DNA from: Paenibacillus glycinis
GTDB lineage: Bacteria; Bacillota; Bacilli; Paenibacillales; Paenibacillaceae
Direction of reading: 5' to 3'
DNA length: 64,000 nucleotides
Assembly (NCBI RefSeq): GCF_009909185.1
Contig: NZ_JAAAMV010000002.1
Location: forward strand, 496,001-560,000
In this document: in pieces, positions 54,876-63,253 of the stretch
Layout of the letters: every line of letters starts with the position of its first letter
Numbering within the stretch: the first letter of the stretch is position 1
Notes under the pieces: model-generated
The model's database searches: none
Seen by the model: the letters and a program-made list of their open reading frames with translations, nothing else
What the model was told of the DNA's origin: nothing
Made by a program: the position numbers and the translations under genes

Positions 54876-55756
54876 GCTGCAGCTCCTGCCCGATCGCATG
54901 GGGATTCTCCTCCGTCAGGTGGTGAAAGCCCTTGCCGATTTCGAAGCAGGTCAAGTTGCGCAGATTCGTCCGGCACCAATCCAGCTGCGGCTCGCGAATC
55001 GTGCAGCCGGGCGAGGCATGGAACAGCAGCTTGGGCATATCGGTGCCGGTTAACCAGGCATTGCGCGTTTCGACGGCTTGCACGACTTCCTCCGGCGTGC
55101 CTTCGATCGGGATCTGGTTCGGGAATACCCACGACGGCTTGCGATGCTCCGGCTCGCGGAACGGCTCCCGGTACCGCTCGTGTTCTTCGGGCGTCAGCGT
55201 CCGGTTGATGACGATATGCGGCATGCCTTCGACGAACGGGTTGCTGTCCCGCATGAACGGCCAGCGCGCCTGCGGATCCCGCAGCGTTCGGAACAGCTCC
55301 CGCGATTCGTCGGGGGTGAACGCCGACCAATCCGGGGCACGGATACAGCGCCTGCGGCTCGAGCATCGCGACGGCGCGCACGTTATCCGGACGGCGCATC
55401 GCGTACTGCAGCCCGATCGCCATTCCCCAGTCATGGCCGACGATAACGAGATCGCGCAGGTCCATTCGTTCGATGAACCGGCTGACGTATTCCGCGTGTT
55501 CCCGGAACGTGTAGCCGATGTCCGGCTTGTCGGACAAACCCATGCCGATCAGATCGAGCGCGATGCAGCGGGCGGACGCGTCCAGGTGCGGAATGATATT
55601 CCGATACATGTACGACCAGGTCGGATTGCCGTGCAGCAGCAGCACGGGATTGCCCGAGCCATGATCGATATAATGCAGACGATGGCCGTCGATCGCGAGA
55701 TAGCGGGATTCGAAGGGATACGCGCTGCCCGCGGGCAGCATGTCGCGATTGGACAT
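54829..55756 (-). pseudogene. Haloalkane dehalogenase-like alpha/beta hydrolase, frameshifted
   Basis: About 305 codons in two frames. The first (to about residue 140) carries HGNPTWSYMYRNIIPHL with the oxyanion/halide Asn44 and the nucleophile elbow GHDWGMAIG with Asp109-Trp110, typical of haloalkane dehalogenases. A run of four C on the minus strand (55337-55334) has one base too many; the other frame continues APDWSAFTPDESRELFR and ends with GKGFHHLTEENP (catalytic His) and the stop at 54829. Removing one C restores YPCPDWSAF. Either a real null mutation or a sequencing error. AAGGAG lies before ATG 55756. Confidence 0.85.
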
Positions 55757-55863
55757 GATTCAACAGCTCCTTGGTCATGAATGATCGTGCCTATGTCCAG
55801 ATCTTATCATGCCGCGGAGAAGGCGCATTGTATAAATGCGACAAGTTTACCGCCAAACAAAAA

Positions 55864-55908
55864 AGCATGCCCTCGCCGCCCGCGCGCCAAGCGGGAGGAT
55901 AGCATGCT
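55864..55908 (-). terminator. AraC-regulator terminator overlapping its stop codon
   Basis: AGCATGC/GCATGCT arms with an inner CCCGC/GCGGG stem; TTTTTTG follows on the minus strand. Confidence 0.7.
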
Positions 55909-56779
55909 ATCTATACATCGCCGGCCCGTCAGGCGAATCCGGCCCATCCGGGGAATCGGCGCCCTTTCCGTTGAATCGCTTCGCCAGCTCCGACTCCTCC
56001 CCGCCGGAGAAGAACAGCTCCGGCCGCAGTCCCGTGAAGCTTTTGAACGCATGCGCGAAATGGGCATGGTCGGCGAACCCGCACAACGTCACGATATCCA
56101 AGTAATCGCGGCCCGTCTTGCGAAGCCGCACCGCATGCTGAAACCGGACGATCCCCGCGAATTTCTTGGGCGAAATGTCGACGAGCTCGTTGAATTTCCG
56201 TTCCAGCGTTCGCTTGCTGACGTAGAACTCGCCTGCCACCCGCTCGATGGACACGCCGCCGCGATGGAGCTCGATCAGCCTCGCCGCTTCGGCGATCCAC
56301 GGCTCCCGGTCGCGCCGCGTCAAAACGGCCCGCAGGAAGGCCTGTACGACGGCAATGAGCGCATGGGCCGTTCCCGCCTCCCGCAGCCGCTCCTCCATCT
56401 CGCCGACGAGACCCGGCGGGAAGACCGCATGCAGGTCGACGTTCGCGTCCTGAAACGCCTGGATCGGGTACGGCGTGAACGCCGCCAGCCCGCCCGGCTT
56501 GAAACGCACGATGATCGTCCCGATGCCGCCCGTGCCGACGTACTGCTTGAAGGTCGTCTGCAAGCCCGCGATGCCGCTCGTCCCGAGAAGCTGCTCGCCT
56601 TGCGTTCCGATCGCCTTCATCCGGCTGCCGTACTGAATGCCGATGACGGCGAGCGTCGACGGCAGCACGTTCACGGGCGTCAAGTTGGCGTAATTGACGG
56701 CATTAAGATCTTCCTGCAGCAGCAGGCTCTCGATATAGGGGCTTAATGACGGATGGGGGCGAAATTGCTGCATCAACAT
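55907..56779 (-). CDS. AraC-family transcriptional regulator
   Basis: 290 residues. The N-terminal 150 residues form a DUF6597-like sensor (LSPYIESLLL, GGIGTIIVRFKPGGLAAF); the C-terminal AraC domain has SIERVAGEFYVSKRTLERKF and DIVTLCGFADHAHFAHAFKSFTG. It ends in two PDGPDS repeats. ATG 56779 has GGGG seven bases upstream; the frame opens 24 codons earlier. The target is unknown: the dehalogenase-like gene downstream and the ABC operon upstream are both candidates. Confidence 0.88.
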   Translation of the reverse strand: MLMQQFRPHPSLSPYIESLLLQEDLNAVNYANLTPVNVLPSTLAVIGIQYGSRMKAIGTQGEQLLGTSGIAGLQTTFKQYVGTGGIGTIIVRFKPGGLAAFTPYPIQAFQDANVDLHAVFPPGLVGEMEERLREAGTAHALIAVVQAFLRAVLTRRDREPWIAEAARLIELHRGGVSIERVAGEFYVSKRTLERKFNELVDISPKKFAGIVRFQHAVRLRKTGRDYLDIVTLCGFADHAHFAHAFKSFTGLRPELFFSGGEESELAKRFNGKGADSPDGPDSPDGPAMYR

Positions 56780-56836
56780 GCTTATTCCCCGCTTCGGTTG
56801 GAAGAATGATATGCATCCATCATACCCGATATGCAG

Positions 56837-56892
56837 CGGGAAGCACACCAATGAGCCACGCCCGTTCTCCCCTTGGCGTGGCTCGCTTCCCG
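56837..56892. other. Strong hairpin downstream of the ABC permease
   Basis: CGGGAAGC/GCTTCCCG outer and GAGCCACGCC/GGCGTGGCTC inner stems. There is no T-run, so terminator function is uncertain. Confidence 0.5.
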
Positions 56893-56941
56893 TATGCGCC
56901 TGCAGCGTTTGCCGAGCAACATGTTCCCGTCCGATGATCCG

Positions 56942-57748
56942 TTACGATTCATGATGATATTTCTTGCGCGCGTACCGCTCCAAGACGTTCACGACGCCGT
57001 ACAGCGCGATCGAGAGCAGCGCGAGCATGGCGATGCTGACCATGACCAGGTTCATCTGGAAGACTTGGCCGCCGTAGATGATGAGGTACCCCAGCCCCGC
57101 TTTCGAGGACAGAAACTCGCCCATGATGACGCCGACCAGCGTCAGCCCGACGTTGACCTTCAGCGTCGCGATAAAATGCGGCACGCTAGCCGGCAGCAGC
57201 ACCATGCGCAGCATTTGCAGCTTGGACGCGCCGAACGATTCCATCAGCTTCAGCTTGGTGCGGCTGATGTCCTTGAACCCGTTCTCGATCATGATGATCG
57301 TCACGATGACCGAGATCGCCACCGCCATCCCGTACACCGAGTAGCGGTCCCCGAGCCAGATGAAGAAGATCGGACCGAGCGCTACCTTCGGCAGCGCGTT
57401 CAGCACGACCATGTACGGCTCGAGCACCTTGGACGCGAACGTCGACCACCAGAACAGCATCGCGACCAGCGTGCCGACGGCCATGGAGACGGCGATGCCG
57501 ATCAAGGTCTCCTGCGCGGAGATCCAAACGTGGCGGAACAGGCTCCCCTCCATCGCCAGCTCGCGGAAGGAGCCCCACAGCTGGGACGGCTTGCTCGTCA
57601 GCATGGAATCGACCCATTTCCAATCGGCCGCAAGCTCCCAGAGCACGAGGAATGCCGCCAGCAGCACGAGCCGGGTCAGCCAGATCAGCCGCTGCCTGCG
57701 CTTTTGGATGCGGAGATAGCGTTCATAGAGCGGAGACGGCATGGTCAT
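56942..57748 (-). CDS. ABC transporter permease, SsuC/TauC/ThiX type
   Basis: 268 residues with about six membrane helices and the EAA-like loop FKDISRTKLKLMESFGASKLQ followed by LPASVPHFIATLKVNVG, characteristic of the taurine/sulfonate/thiamine-precursor importer permeases. AAGGAG precedes the ATG at 57748, which overlaps the ATPase gene by 26 bp. Third gene of the operon. The substrate cannot be told from the permease. Confidence 0.92.
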   Translation of the reverse strand: MTMPSPLYERYLRIQKRRQRLIWLTRLVLLAAFLVLWELAADWKWVDSMLTSKPSQLWGSFRELAMEGSLFRHVWISAQETLIGIAVSMAVGTLVAMLFWWSTFASKVLEPYMVVLNALPKVALGPIFFIWLGDRYSVYGMAVAISVIVTIIMIENGFKDISRTKLKLMESFGASKLQMLRMVLLPASVPHFIATLKVNVGLTLVGVIMGEFLSSKAGLGYLIIYGGQVFQMNLVMVSIAMLALLSIALYGVVNVLERYARKKYHHES

Positions 57749-58538
57749 CGAGCTCCTTCCAGATGGCGTTGAAATAATCGTGGTACTTGGCCGCCTGGCG
57801 TTTGCTCCACGGCGACAGTCCCTCGCCTTCGTCGAAGACGATATTATGGACCGCGGAGATCGTGCTCGGCCGCTTCGACATCACCATGACCCGGTCCGCC
57901 ATGCTGATCGCCTCGGACAGGTCGTGCGTGACGAGCACCGCCGTCTTGCCTTGGTCCTTGATGATATGGAACACTTCCTCCGAGAGCGTAAGCCGGGTCT
58001 GGTAATCGAGCGCGGAGAACGGTTCGTCCAGCAGCAGAATATCCGGCTCCGCCACGAGCGTCCGGATGAGCGCCACCCGCTGGCGCATCCCGCCGGACAG
58101 CTGGACGGGCGCGTGGCGGATGAAGTCGCCGAGCCCGTACCGCTCCAACAGCTCCGCTCCCCTTCGCTTCGCCGCCGCCTTCTCCATCCGCCGAATCTCG
58201 GCGCCCACGGTCACGTTGCCGAGCACGTCGCGCCATTCGAACAGATGGTCGTGCTGCAGCATGTAACCGACCTTGGCGGATGGCCCCGTCACCTCGGCGC
58301 CGTCGATCGACACCTTTCCCTTCGTCGGCTTCAGCATGCCCGAGACGAGGGAGAGCAGCGTGCTTTTGCCGCAGCCGCTCGGCCCTACGATGCTGATGAA
58401 CTCGCCCTTGCCGATCGAGAGCTCGACGTCGCGCAAGGCCTCGGTCTCTTCTCTCGGCGTGAAGTAGCTGAGCCCGACGCCGCTCAGCCGGATATGCTCG
58501 CCGTTCGTCTCCCGCGTGCCGCTTTCCCTGCGCGCCAT
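57723..58538 (-). CDS. ABC transporter ATP-binding protein, SsuB/TauB type
   Basis: 271 residues. Walker A GPSGCGKST, Q-loop YMLQHDHLFEW, signature LSGGMRQRV, Walker B ILLLDEPFSALD, H-loop VTHDLSEA. ATG 58538 lies five bases after the stop of the binding-protein gene and has no clear Shine-Dalgarno sequence, so it is probably translated by coupling. The frame opens far upstream inside the neighbour but only as shadow sequence. Confidence 0.94.
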   Translation of the reverse strand: MARRESGTRETNGEHIRLSGVGLSYFTPREETEALRDVELSIGKGEFISIVGPSGCGKSTLLSLVSGMLKPTKGKVSIDGAEVTGPSAKVGYMLQHDHLFEWRDVLGNVTVGAEIRRMEKAAAKRRGAELLERYGLGDFIRHAPVQLSGGMRQRVALIRTLVAEPDILLLDEPFSALDYQTRLTLSEEVFHIIKDQGKTAVLVTHDLSEAISMADRVMVMSKRPSTISAVHNIVFDEGEGLSPWSKRQAAKYHDYFNAIWKELDDHAVSAL

Positions 58539-58543
58539 CGCGG

Positions 58544-59554
58544 TCAGTCCGACTTTCCGAGCTGCCGCACGAAGCTCATGTCGACGATGTCGTCCATCTT
58601 CGTCACCTTGTCTTCCGCCTTCAGCACGCCGTTCTCCACGAGCACGTTTTGCAGAATATCGAATTGATCCTGCGTCAGCTCGGGATCGGTCGGCCATGTG
58701 CCCTGCGCCTTGTACCGGTTGACCGATTGGAGGATAAGATCGTCCGGCGTGCCTTCGAAGAACGGCCGGAGCGCCTTCGCGATCTCGTCGTCGGAAGCGG
58801 TGTTCAGCCACTTGGCGCCTTCGGCGACCGCGGCCGTGAATTTCTTGAGGACATCCGGGTGCGCTTTGATGTAATCGGACGTCGCCACGTACGAGGTTTC
58901 CGGATAAGCGCCGAAATCTTCGCCGAGGGAGGTCACGTAATACGCTTTGCCTTCATTGACGAGCGTCGAGGCGATCGGCTCGAATACTTGGATGAAATCG
59001 CCTTGGCCGCTCGTGAACGCGCCCGCCATCGCGGTCGACGCGATATTCGTCACGACGTTGACGCCGGACACCTGCTCCTTCAGCAGCATGGAATTCAGCA
59101 CCATCTGCGGCGAGCTTCCCGGACGCCAGCCGATGACCGTCTTGCCCGCGAGGTCGCTCCACGCGAAGTTCTCGATTTTCTCCCGAGACAGCAGGAACGA
59201 GCCGTCCTTGGCCGTCAGCTGATGGAACACCTTCAGCGTTTTGTCGCCTTTCTGATTGTAGATGTAGATCGTCGTCTCCGGTCCGACCATGGAAACGTCC
59301 GCCGTGCCGGCGATGAGCGCGGCCGCGCCCTTGTCGGAGCCCTGCGCGGTGTTCATGTCGACGTTAAGGCCCTGTTCCTTGAAAAAGCCCTGCGACATGG
59401 CGACGTAATGCGGCGCGTAAAATATCGAACGGATGACTTCGGAAAACTTGACGGTGGTCAATTCTTCCTTTCCCGAGCTGCTTCCGCAGGCCGCGGTCAA
59501 CGCCAGCAGCATGGTCGCCAGCAACAGCAGCACCGGCTTGATCGTTCTGCTCAT
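58544..59554 (-). CDS. ABC transporter substrate-binding lipoprotein (NMT1/SsuA-like)
   Basis: 336 residues. Lipobox LTAAC with the lipidated Cys near residue 23, then a type II periplasmic-binding fold of the SsuA/TauA/ThiY group (FYAPHYVAMSQGFFKEQGL, ADVSMVGPET, GKTVIGWRPGSSPQ). First gene of a three-gene import operon; the ligand may be a sulfonate, a pyrimidine precursor or another small molecule. No THI-box or S-box riboswitch was recognised upstream. GAAGGAGAG precedes the ATG. Confidence 0.9.
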   Translation of the reverse strand: MSRTIKPVLLLLATMLLALTAACGSSSGKEELTTVKFSEVIRSIFYAPHYVAMSQGFFKEQGLNVDMNTAQGSDKGAAALIAGTADVSMVGPETTIYIYNQKGDKTLKVFHQLTAKDGSFLLSREKIENFAWSDLAGKTVIGWRPGSSPQMVLNSMLLKEQVSGVNVVTNIASTAMAGAFTSGQGDFIQVFEPIASTLVNEGKAYYVTSLGEDFGAYPETSYVATSDYIKAHPDVLKKFTAAVAEGAKWLNTASDDEIAKALRPFFEGTPDDLILQSVNRYKAQGTWPTDPELTQDQFDILQNVLVENGVLKAEDKVTKMDDIVDMSFVRQLGKSD

Positions 59555-59655
59555 AGTGTTCTCTCCTTCATCGGTATGGGTGGCTCTCTGCTTGCGAAAC
59601 GCCGTATGTGAACGGTTCGCCCGGAACCGGTATATTCGCGCGCCCTCCGCGAACG

Positions 59656-59693
59656 CAAAAAGAGCTTTGAATAGGTAATATCCTATTCAAAGC
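59656..59693 (-). terminator. Terminator between the DUF7002 gene and the ABC operon
   Basis: Perfect 12-bp stem GCTTTGAATAGG/CCTATTCAAAGC around ATATTA, followed on the minus strand by TCTTTTTGCG. It lies 104 bp past the DUF7002 stop and 102 bp before the ABC operon start, so it ends the former or attenuates the latter. A perfect palindrome CGATTCGGAATCG lies upstream of it. Confidence 0.8.
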
Positions 59694-59796
59694 CCGGGTC
59701 CGAGGTTCGTCGTCGGCCGCGTTTTCGATTCCGAATCGGGAGAAGATTGTTATTCTATCTGACACGATAGCGCCATCGGCGGTCCAAGCCCGCCGA

Positions 59797-60495
59797 TCAA
59801 GGCTCGAGCGGCCGATATAAGGATTCGATCGCGGCCGCGAAGCCGCTCCACCGCTCCGGCGCCTCTTGCTTGTCCTGCACGTATATCGCCCGCAGGAAGC
59901 GGGTGAGCCGATTCACGCGGTCCTCGATCAGAACCTCCTTGATCTCCGACGCCTTCGCCGGCACCTCGTTGTTGAGCAAGCGGCCGAATTCGGCAAGCGG
60001 CAAAAACATGTCCGGGCTTTTCCTGTACCCCGTGCGCAGCGGAAACCGCGGCGCGCTGCCGGAATCGTACTTGGATAACCGCGCCGTCTCGCGATTGGCC
60101 GCGAGCACGGCCGCCGCATCGAACTCCAGCACGGCGAACCGTTCGTCCGGTTCTCTCCGCTTGTAAGTGCCGAGCATCGCCAAACAATCCCTGCGCGTGG
60201 GCCAGAAGAAGACGTGATTATCCAAGCTTGCCCGGAACCGCTCCACGGTCCAGCCCGTCTTCATCATCGCTTGCGGAATGCGCAGATGCGAATTCACGGT
60301 CAGCGTGTAGCCTTCATATGTCGCTTCTTGCAGCGTCAGCCGGCGTTCGCCCGAGACGTCCGCCGTGATGCAACAGCTGGACCAGAGCGCGTCGAAATGC
60401 GCGATCGCCTCGAGATTCCTCGCTCTCGTGAAATGGTACAACGATTTTCGGCCTGCGGCCTTCGTAATTTTGGCGATGATATCGGCAATGTCCAT
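59797..60495 (-). CDS. DUF7002 family protein
   Basis: 232 residues, soluble. KSLYHFTRARNLEAIAHFDALWSS at the start and NHVFFWPTRRDCLAML, FAVLEFDAAAVLAAN and SKYDSGSAP further on match the DUF7002 family. The LYHFT...NLEAI opening resembles ADP-ribosyltransferase-type folds (RES, DarT), but the catalytic residues cannot be assigned. The ATG at 60495 has AGGAGG twelve bases upstream; ATG 60522 is an alternative. It stands alone between the UbiB-type gene and the ABC operon. Confidence 0.7.
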   Translation of the reverse strand: MDIADIIAKITKAAGRKSLYHFTRARNLEAIAHFDALWSSCCITADVSGERRLTLQEATYEGYTLTVNSHLRIPQAMMKTGWTVERFRASLDNHVFFWPTRRDCLAMLGTYKRREPDERFAVLEFDAAAVLAANRETARLSKYDSGSAPRFPLRTGYRKSPDMFLPLAEFGRLLNNEVPAKASEIKEVLIEDRVNRLTRFLRAIYVQDKQEAPERWSGFAAAIESLYRPLEP

Positions 60496-60624
60496 GTCGA
60501 ACGCGATCCTCCTGCTCTTCATTCCCGTCTGGATGTCATGTCGGACAAAAAAAGCCCCGGCCGCGCCGTATCGGTTCACCCGTACGTAGCAGCATGCGGA
60601 GCGCATGTTCGGCGATCAGGCTGG

Positions 60625-62298
60625 TCAGAATCGGCCGGAACGGATAATTGCGAAGATGAGCCACAGAAACATGAACACGGCCACGACGATGCCGATGTCG
60701 ATGATCGGGATGCGCCATATCATCGTCTGCGAATGGCTGAGCGCCGACCCGATAATCAAACCGACCATCAAAATGCTCAAGGACAGCAGCACGATGCTGA
60801 ACGACAGCCGGTTGCTGATCCGGTCCATCTTCGTCGTCAGCAGCTCGACCTGCGGCGAGGCCACCTCGACGCGCAGCTTCCCTTGGCGCATGACGCGCGA
60901 TAATTGCTTCAGGCTGAGCGGCACGTCGCTGATCAGGTCGATCAGCTCCGGAATGTCCTCCAGCCAATTTTTCGCGATGTTGCGGGGGTCCAGCCGCTCC
61001 AGGAACAGCTTCTTCCCGAACGGCTCGGCCACGTCGAAGACGCTGAACGTCGGATCCAGCGCCGTGACGACGCCTTCCATCGTCAGCAGCGATTTGCCGA
61101 GCAGCGTCAGCTCGGCCGGAATGCGGATTCGGTGGCGGAACGAGAGCGAGAACAGATCGTTCACGACCGACCCGAAGCCGATCCGGTTGAGCGGCACCTT
61201 GTAGTACTTCTCCCGCATCTCGTCGACGTCGGCGCTCAGCGCGTCCGTATCCGCGTCCTCCGGGATGACGCCCATGTTCGATATGGCGCGGATGACGCCC
61301 ATGGAGCTTTGGTTCCGCAGGGCGATGACGAAGGACACGAATTGCTTCTTCATGCCGGGATTGAGGCGGCCGACCATCCCGAAATCAAGAAGCGCCAGGC
61401 TTCCGTCCGGACGCGCCAGCACGTTGCCGGGGTGAGGATCGCCATGGTACAGGCCGGCGACGAGCACCTGGTGCAGGATCGTCGTCGCGAACCGGTCCGC
61501 AAGCTTGCGGGCGTCCAGTCCCGCCCGCTCCAGCTGCTCGCGGTCGGACAGCTTGATGCCGTCCATGTACGCCATCGTGAGCACGCGCTTCGAGCTGTAA
61601 TCCCAATACACGTCCGGCACGTGGACATGCGGCAGGCTCTGGCTCTGGGCCATGAAACGTTCGGCGTTGCGCGCCTCCAGCGTATAGTCAAGCTCCTTGC
61701 GCAGCACGCTGCCGAGCTCGTCCACGATCTCCCGCAGCCGGTAATTGCGCGCCCATTCCAATCCGCCCTCCGCCAGCCTCGCCCAATCCGCCAGAATGTC
61801 CAGGTCGGTATCGATCAGCTTCTGAATGCCGGGGCGCTGCACCTTGACCGCGACTTTCGTGCCGTCGTGCAGATACGCCTGATACACCTGGCCGATCGAA
61901 GCCGCGGCGAGCGGCTCCATGGCGAACGAGCGGAACAACCCCTCGATCGGCGATCCCAGGTCTTCCTCGATGATTTTGGCAATCTCCGGGAACGGAGCCG
62001 GAGGCACATTGTCCTGCAGGCGTTCCAATTCCGACACGATGTCGGCCGGGACGAGATCGGGACGCGTGCTCGCGATCTGCCCGAGCTTCACGAAGGTCGG
62101 ACCCAGCTCCTCCAGCATCAGCCGAATGCGTTCCCCGACGCCGATGTTATGCAGTTCCTTCTGTTCGTCGCTGCGGAAAAACAGCAGTTTGTCGGTCAGG
62201 CCCATTTCATGGGACACGTACCCGAGCCCGTTGCGCGCGAAGGCCGAAACGATTTTCCGGTATCGCTGCAGTTGTCGAAGCCGTTTTCCTGCGCTCAT
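60625..62298 (-). CDS. ABC1/UbiB-family atypical kinase (AarF)
   Basis: 557 residues. The UbiB-specific KLGQIAS (KxGQ) helix, the Ala-rich loop AAASIGQVYQA that replaces the Gly-rich loop, the catalytic YHGDPHPGNVL and the metal-binding LLDFGMVG are all present; two C-terminal membrane helices end the protein. In proteobacteria UbiB aids ubiquinone synthesis; Firmicutes use menaquinone, so the role here is unknown. GGGAGG lies six bases before ATG 62298. A hairpin and T-run at about 60608-60542 may terminate transcription. Confidence 0.92.
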   Translation of the reverse strand: MSAGKRLRQLQRYRKIVSAFARNGLGYVSHEMGLTDKLLFFRSDEQKELHNIGVGERIRLMLEELGPTFVKLGQIASTRPDLVPADIVSELERLQDNVPPAPFPEIAKIIEEDLGSPIEGLFRSFAMEPLAAASIGQVYQAYLHDGTKVAVKVQRPGIQKLIDTDLDILADWARLAEGGLEWARNYRLREIVDELGSVLRKELDYTLEARNAERFMAQSQSLPHVHVPDVYWDYSSKRVLTMAYMDGIKLSDREQLERAGLDARKLADRFATTILHQVLVAGLYHGDPHPGNVLARPDGSLALLDFGMVGRLNPGMKKQFVSFVIALRNQSSMGVIRAISNMGVIPEDADTDALSADVDEMREKYYKVPLNRIGFGSVVNDLFSLSFRHRIRIPAELTLLGKSLLTMEGVVTALDPTFSVFDVAEPFGKKLFLERLDPRNIAKNWLEDIPELIDLISDVPLSLKQLSRVMRQGKLRVEVASPQVELLTTKMDRISNRLSFSIVLLSLSILMVGLIIGSALSHSQTMIWRIPIIDIGIVVAVFMFLWLIFAIIRSGRF

Positions 62299-62311
62299 CG
62301 GCAGCCTCCCG

Positions 62312-62614
62312 TCATTGCTCCGACGCGTTCGGCCGTTCCAGCGCATCCAGGCGCCGCTCGATTCTCGCGATGTCTTCCCGGGTAGCCAGCTTGTGCTCGC
62401 CCAGGATCGCCTGCACGCGCTCGCGCGCCATCGCTTCCACCTGCTTGCGGAGCTCGTCGCCCTTCACCAGCAGCTCTTCCACCAGCGCCTTGGATTCCGC
62501 TTTGCCGATCTCGCCCTTCTTCACGAGCTCGTCGAACGTCTTCTCGACCTGCTCCTTGCCCGCAAGCGCCAAGCCCAGACCTAACGAAATGGCTTTCCCG
62601 ATCGTATCCTTCAT
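62312..62614 (-). CDS. Phasin-family-like helical protein
   Basis: 100 residues: ISLGLGLALAGKEQVEKTFDELVKKGE is followed by a long charged coiled-coil region. The pattern matches the short PhaF/phasin-like proteins that often precede UbiB-type kinases in Firmicutes. ATG 62614 has AAGGAG eleven bases upstream. The stop lies 13 bp before the kinase start, so the two form an operon. Function unknown; storage-granule binding is not implied. Confidence 0.82.
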   Translation of the reverse strand: MKDTIGKAISLGLGLALAGKEQVEKTFDELVKKGEIGKAESKALVEELLVKGDELRKQVEAMARERVQAILGEHKLATREDIARIERRLDALERPNASEQ

Positions 62615-63210
62615 TCGATTCACGACTCCTTCGAAATAATAGTCTACCTGCACGGTGCAGCTGAACGATTGCGACGGTTTCACTTGAATCCATTATACCC
62701 TTCCATTCCCAAGCTTACCAATATCGCGCGTAGAAATCCGTTCGCATGCCGCGCGGACCGACACGAAACGCCGGAAAAACGCGAAAGCGACGGCGGCATG
62801 GCGAAATTTAGGCATTGCGCGTTTTCGACACGGCAAGCGTTCGACACGGCGTCAATCGACGCGCGGATGCGACGGCATCCCGCATGTCATCGTTCGACAT
62901 TCCATGTCTCGACATGGATCGCGAGTCGATCGTTCGCAGCGGCTCGGGCGAGGCGGAGATGCAAGGAAAAGGATGCCGTGAAGCACGGATATGAGGACAC
63001 GAGGAGAGCGAAATTCGAGGAAGGAGATATAGAAGCGCAGCGCGGAAGCCCAAGGAAACCCGAAGCTCGGCGATACGGAGACATTGGGACGCCGAGACGG
63101 GCGGAAGAACGGATGCATGGACGAGGGTCGCGGCACGAGGCGCGGATGCGCGGGCGCCTGAGACGCGGAGCGCGGGCGCCCGCGACGCGAATGCACGGAC
63201 AACGAACGCA
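62615..63210. other. Gene-free, purine-skewed stretch
   Basis: About 600 bp without a supported gene. From 62930 to 63200 the plus strand is strongly G+A rich with loosely repeated ACGCGGA and GCGCGGATGC words. CCATGTC/GACATGG (62902-62917) forms a small hairpin. Frames on the minus strand here are Ser/Pro/Arg-rich, have no ribosome sites and match no family. Confidence 0.55.
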
Positions 63211-63245
63211 AAAAGAAGGACACCGCCCTGCTAAGGCCGGTGTCC
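63211..63245 (-). terminator. Diguanylate cyclase terminator
   Basis: GGACACCG/CGGTGTCC stem followed on the minus strand by TTCTTTTTGCG, 9 bp past the stop at 63254. Confidence 0.8.
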
Positions 63246-63253
63246 GGTCACGA

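Noticed and set aside
59797-60495. DarT/DarG toxin-antitoxin module
   Set aside because: No macrodomain partner is adjacent and the sequence fits DUF7002 better than DarT.
62852-63223. 123-codon minus-strand frame in the gene-free block
   Set aside because: Ser/Pro/Arg-rich, no Shine-Dalgarno sequence, overlaps the diguanylate cyclase terminator.
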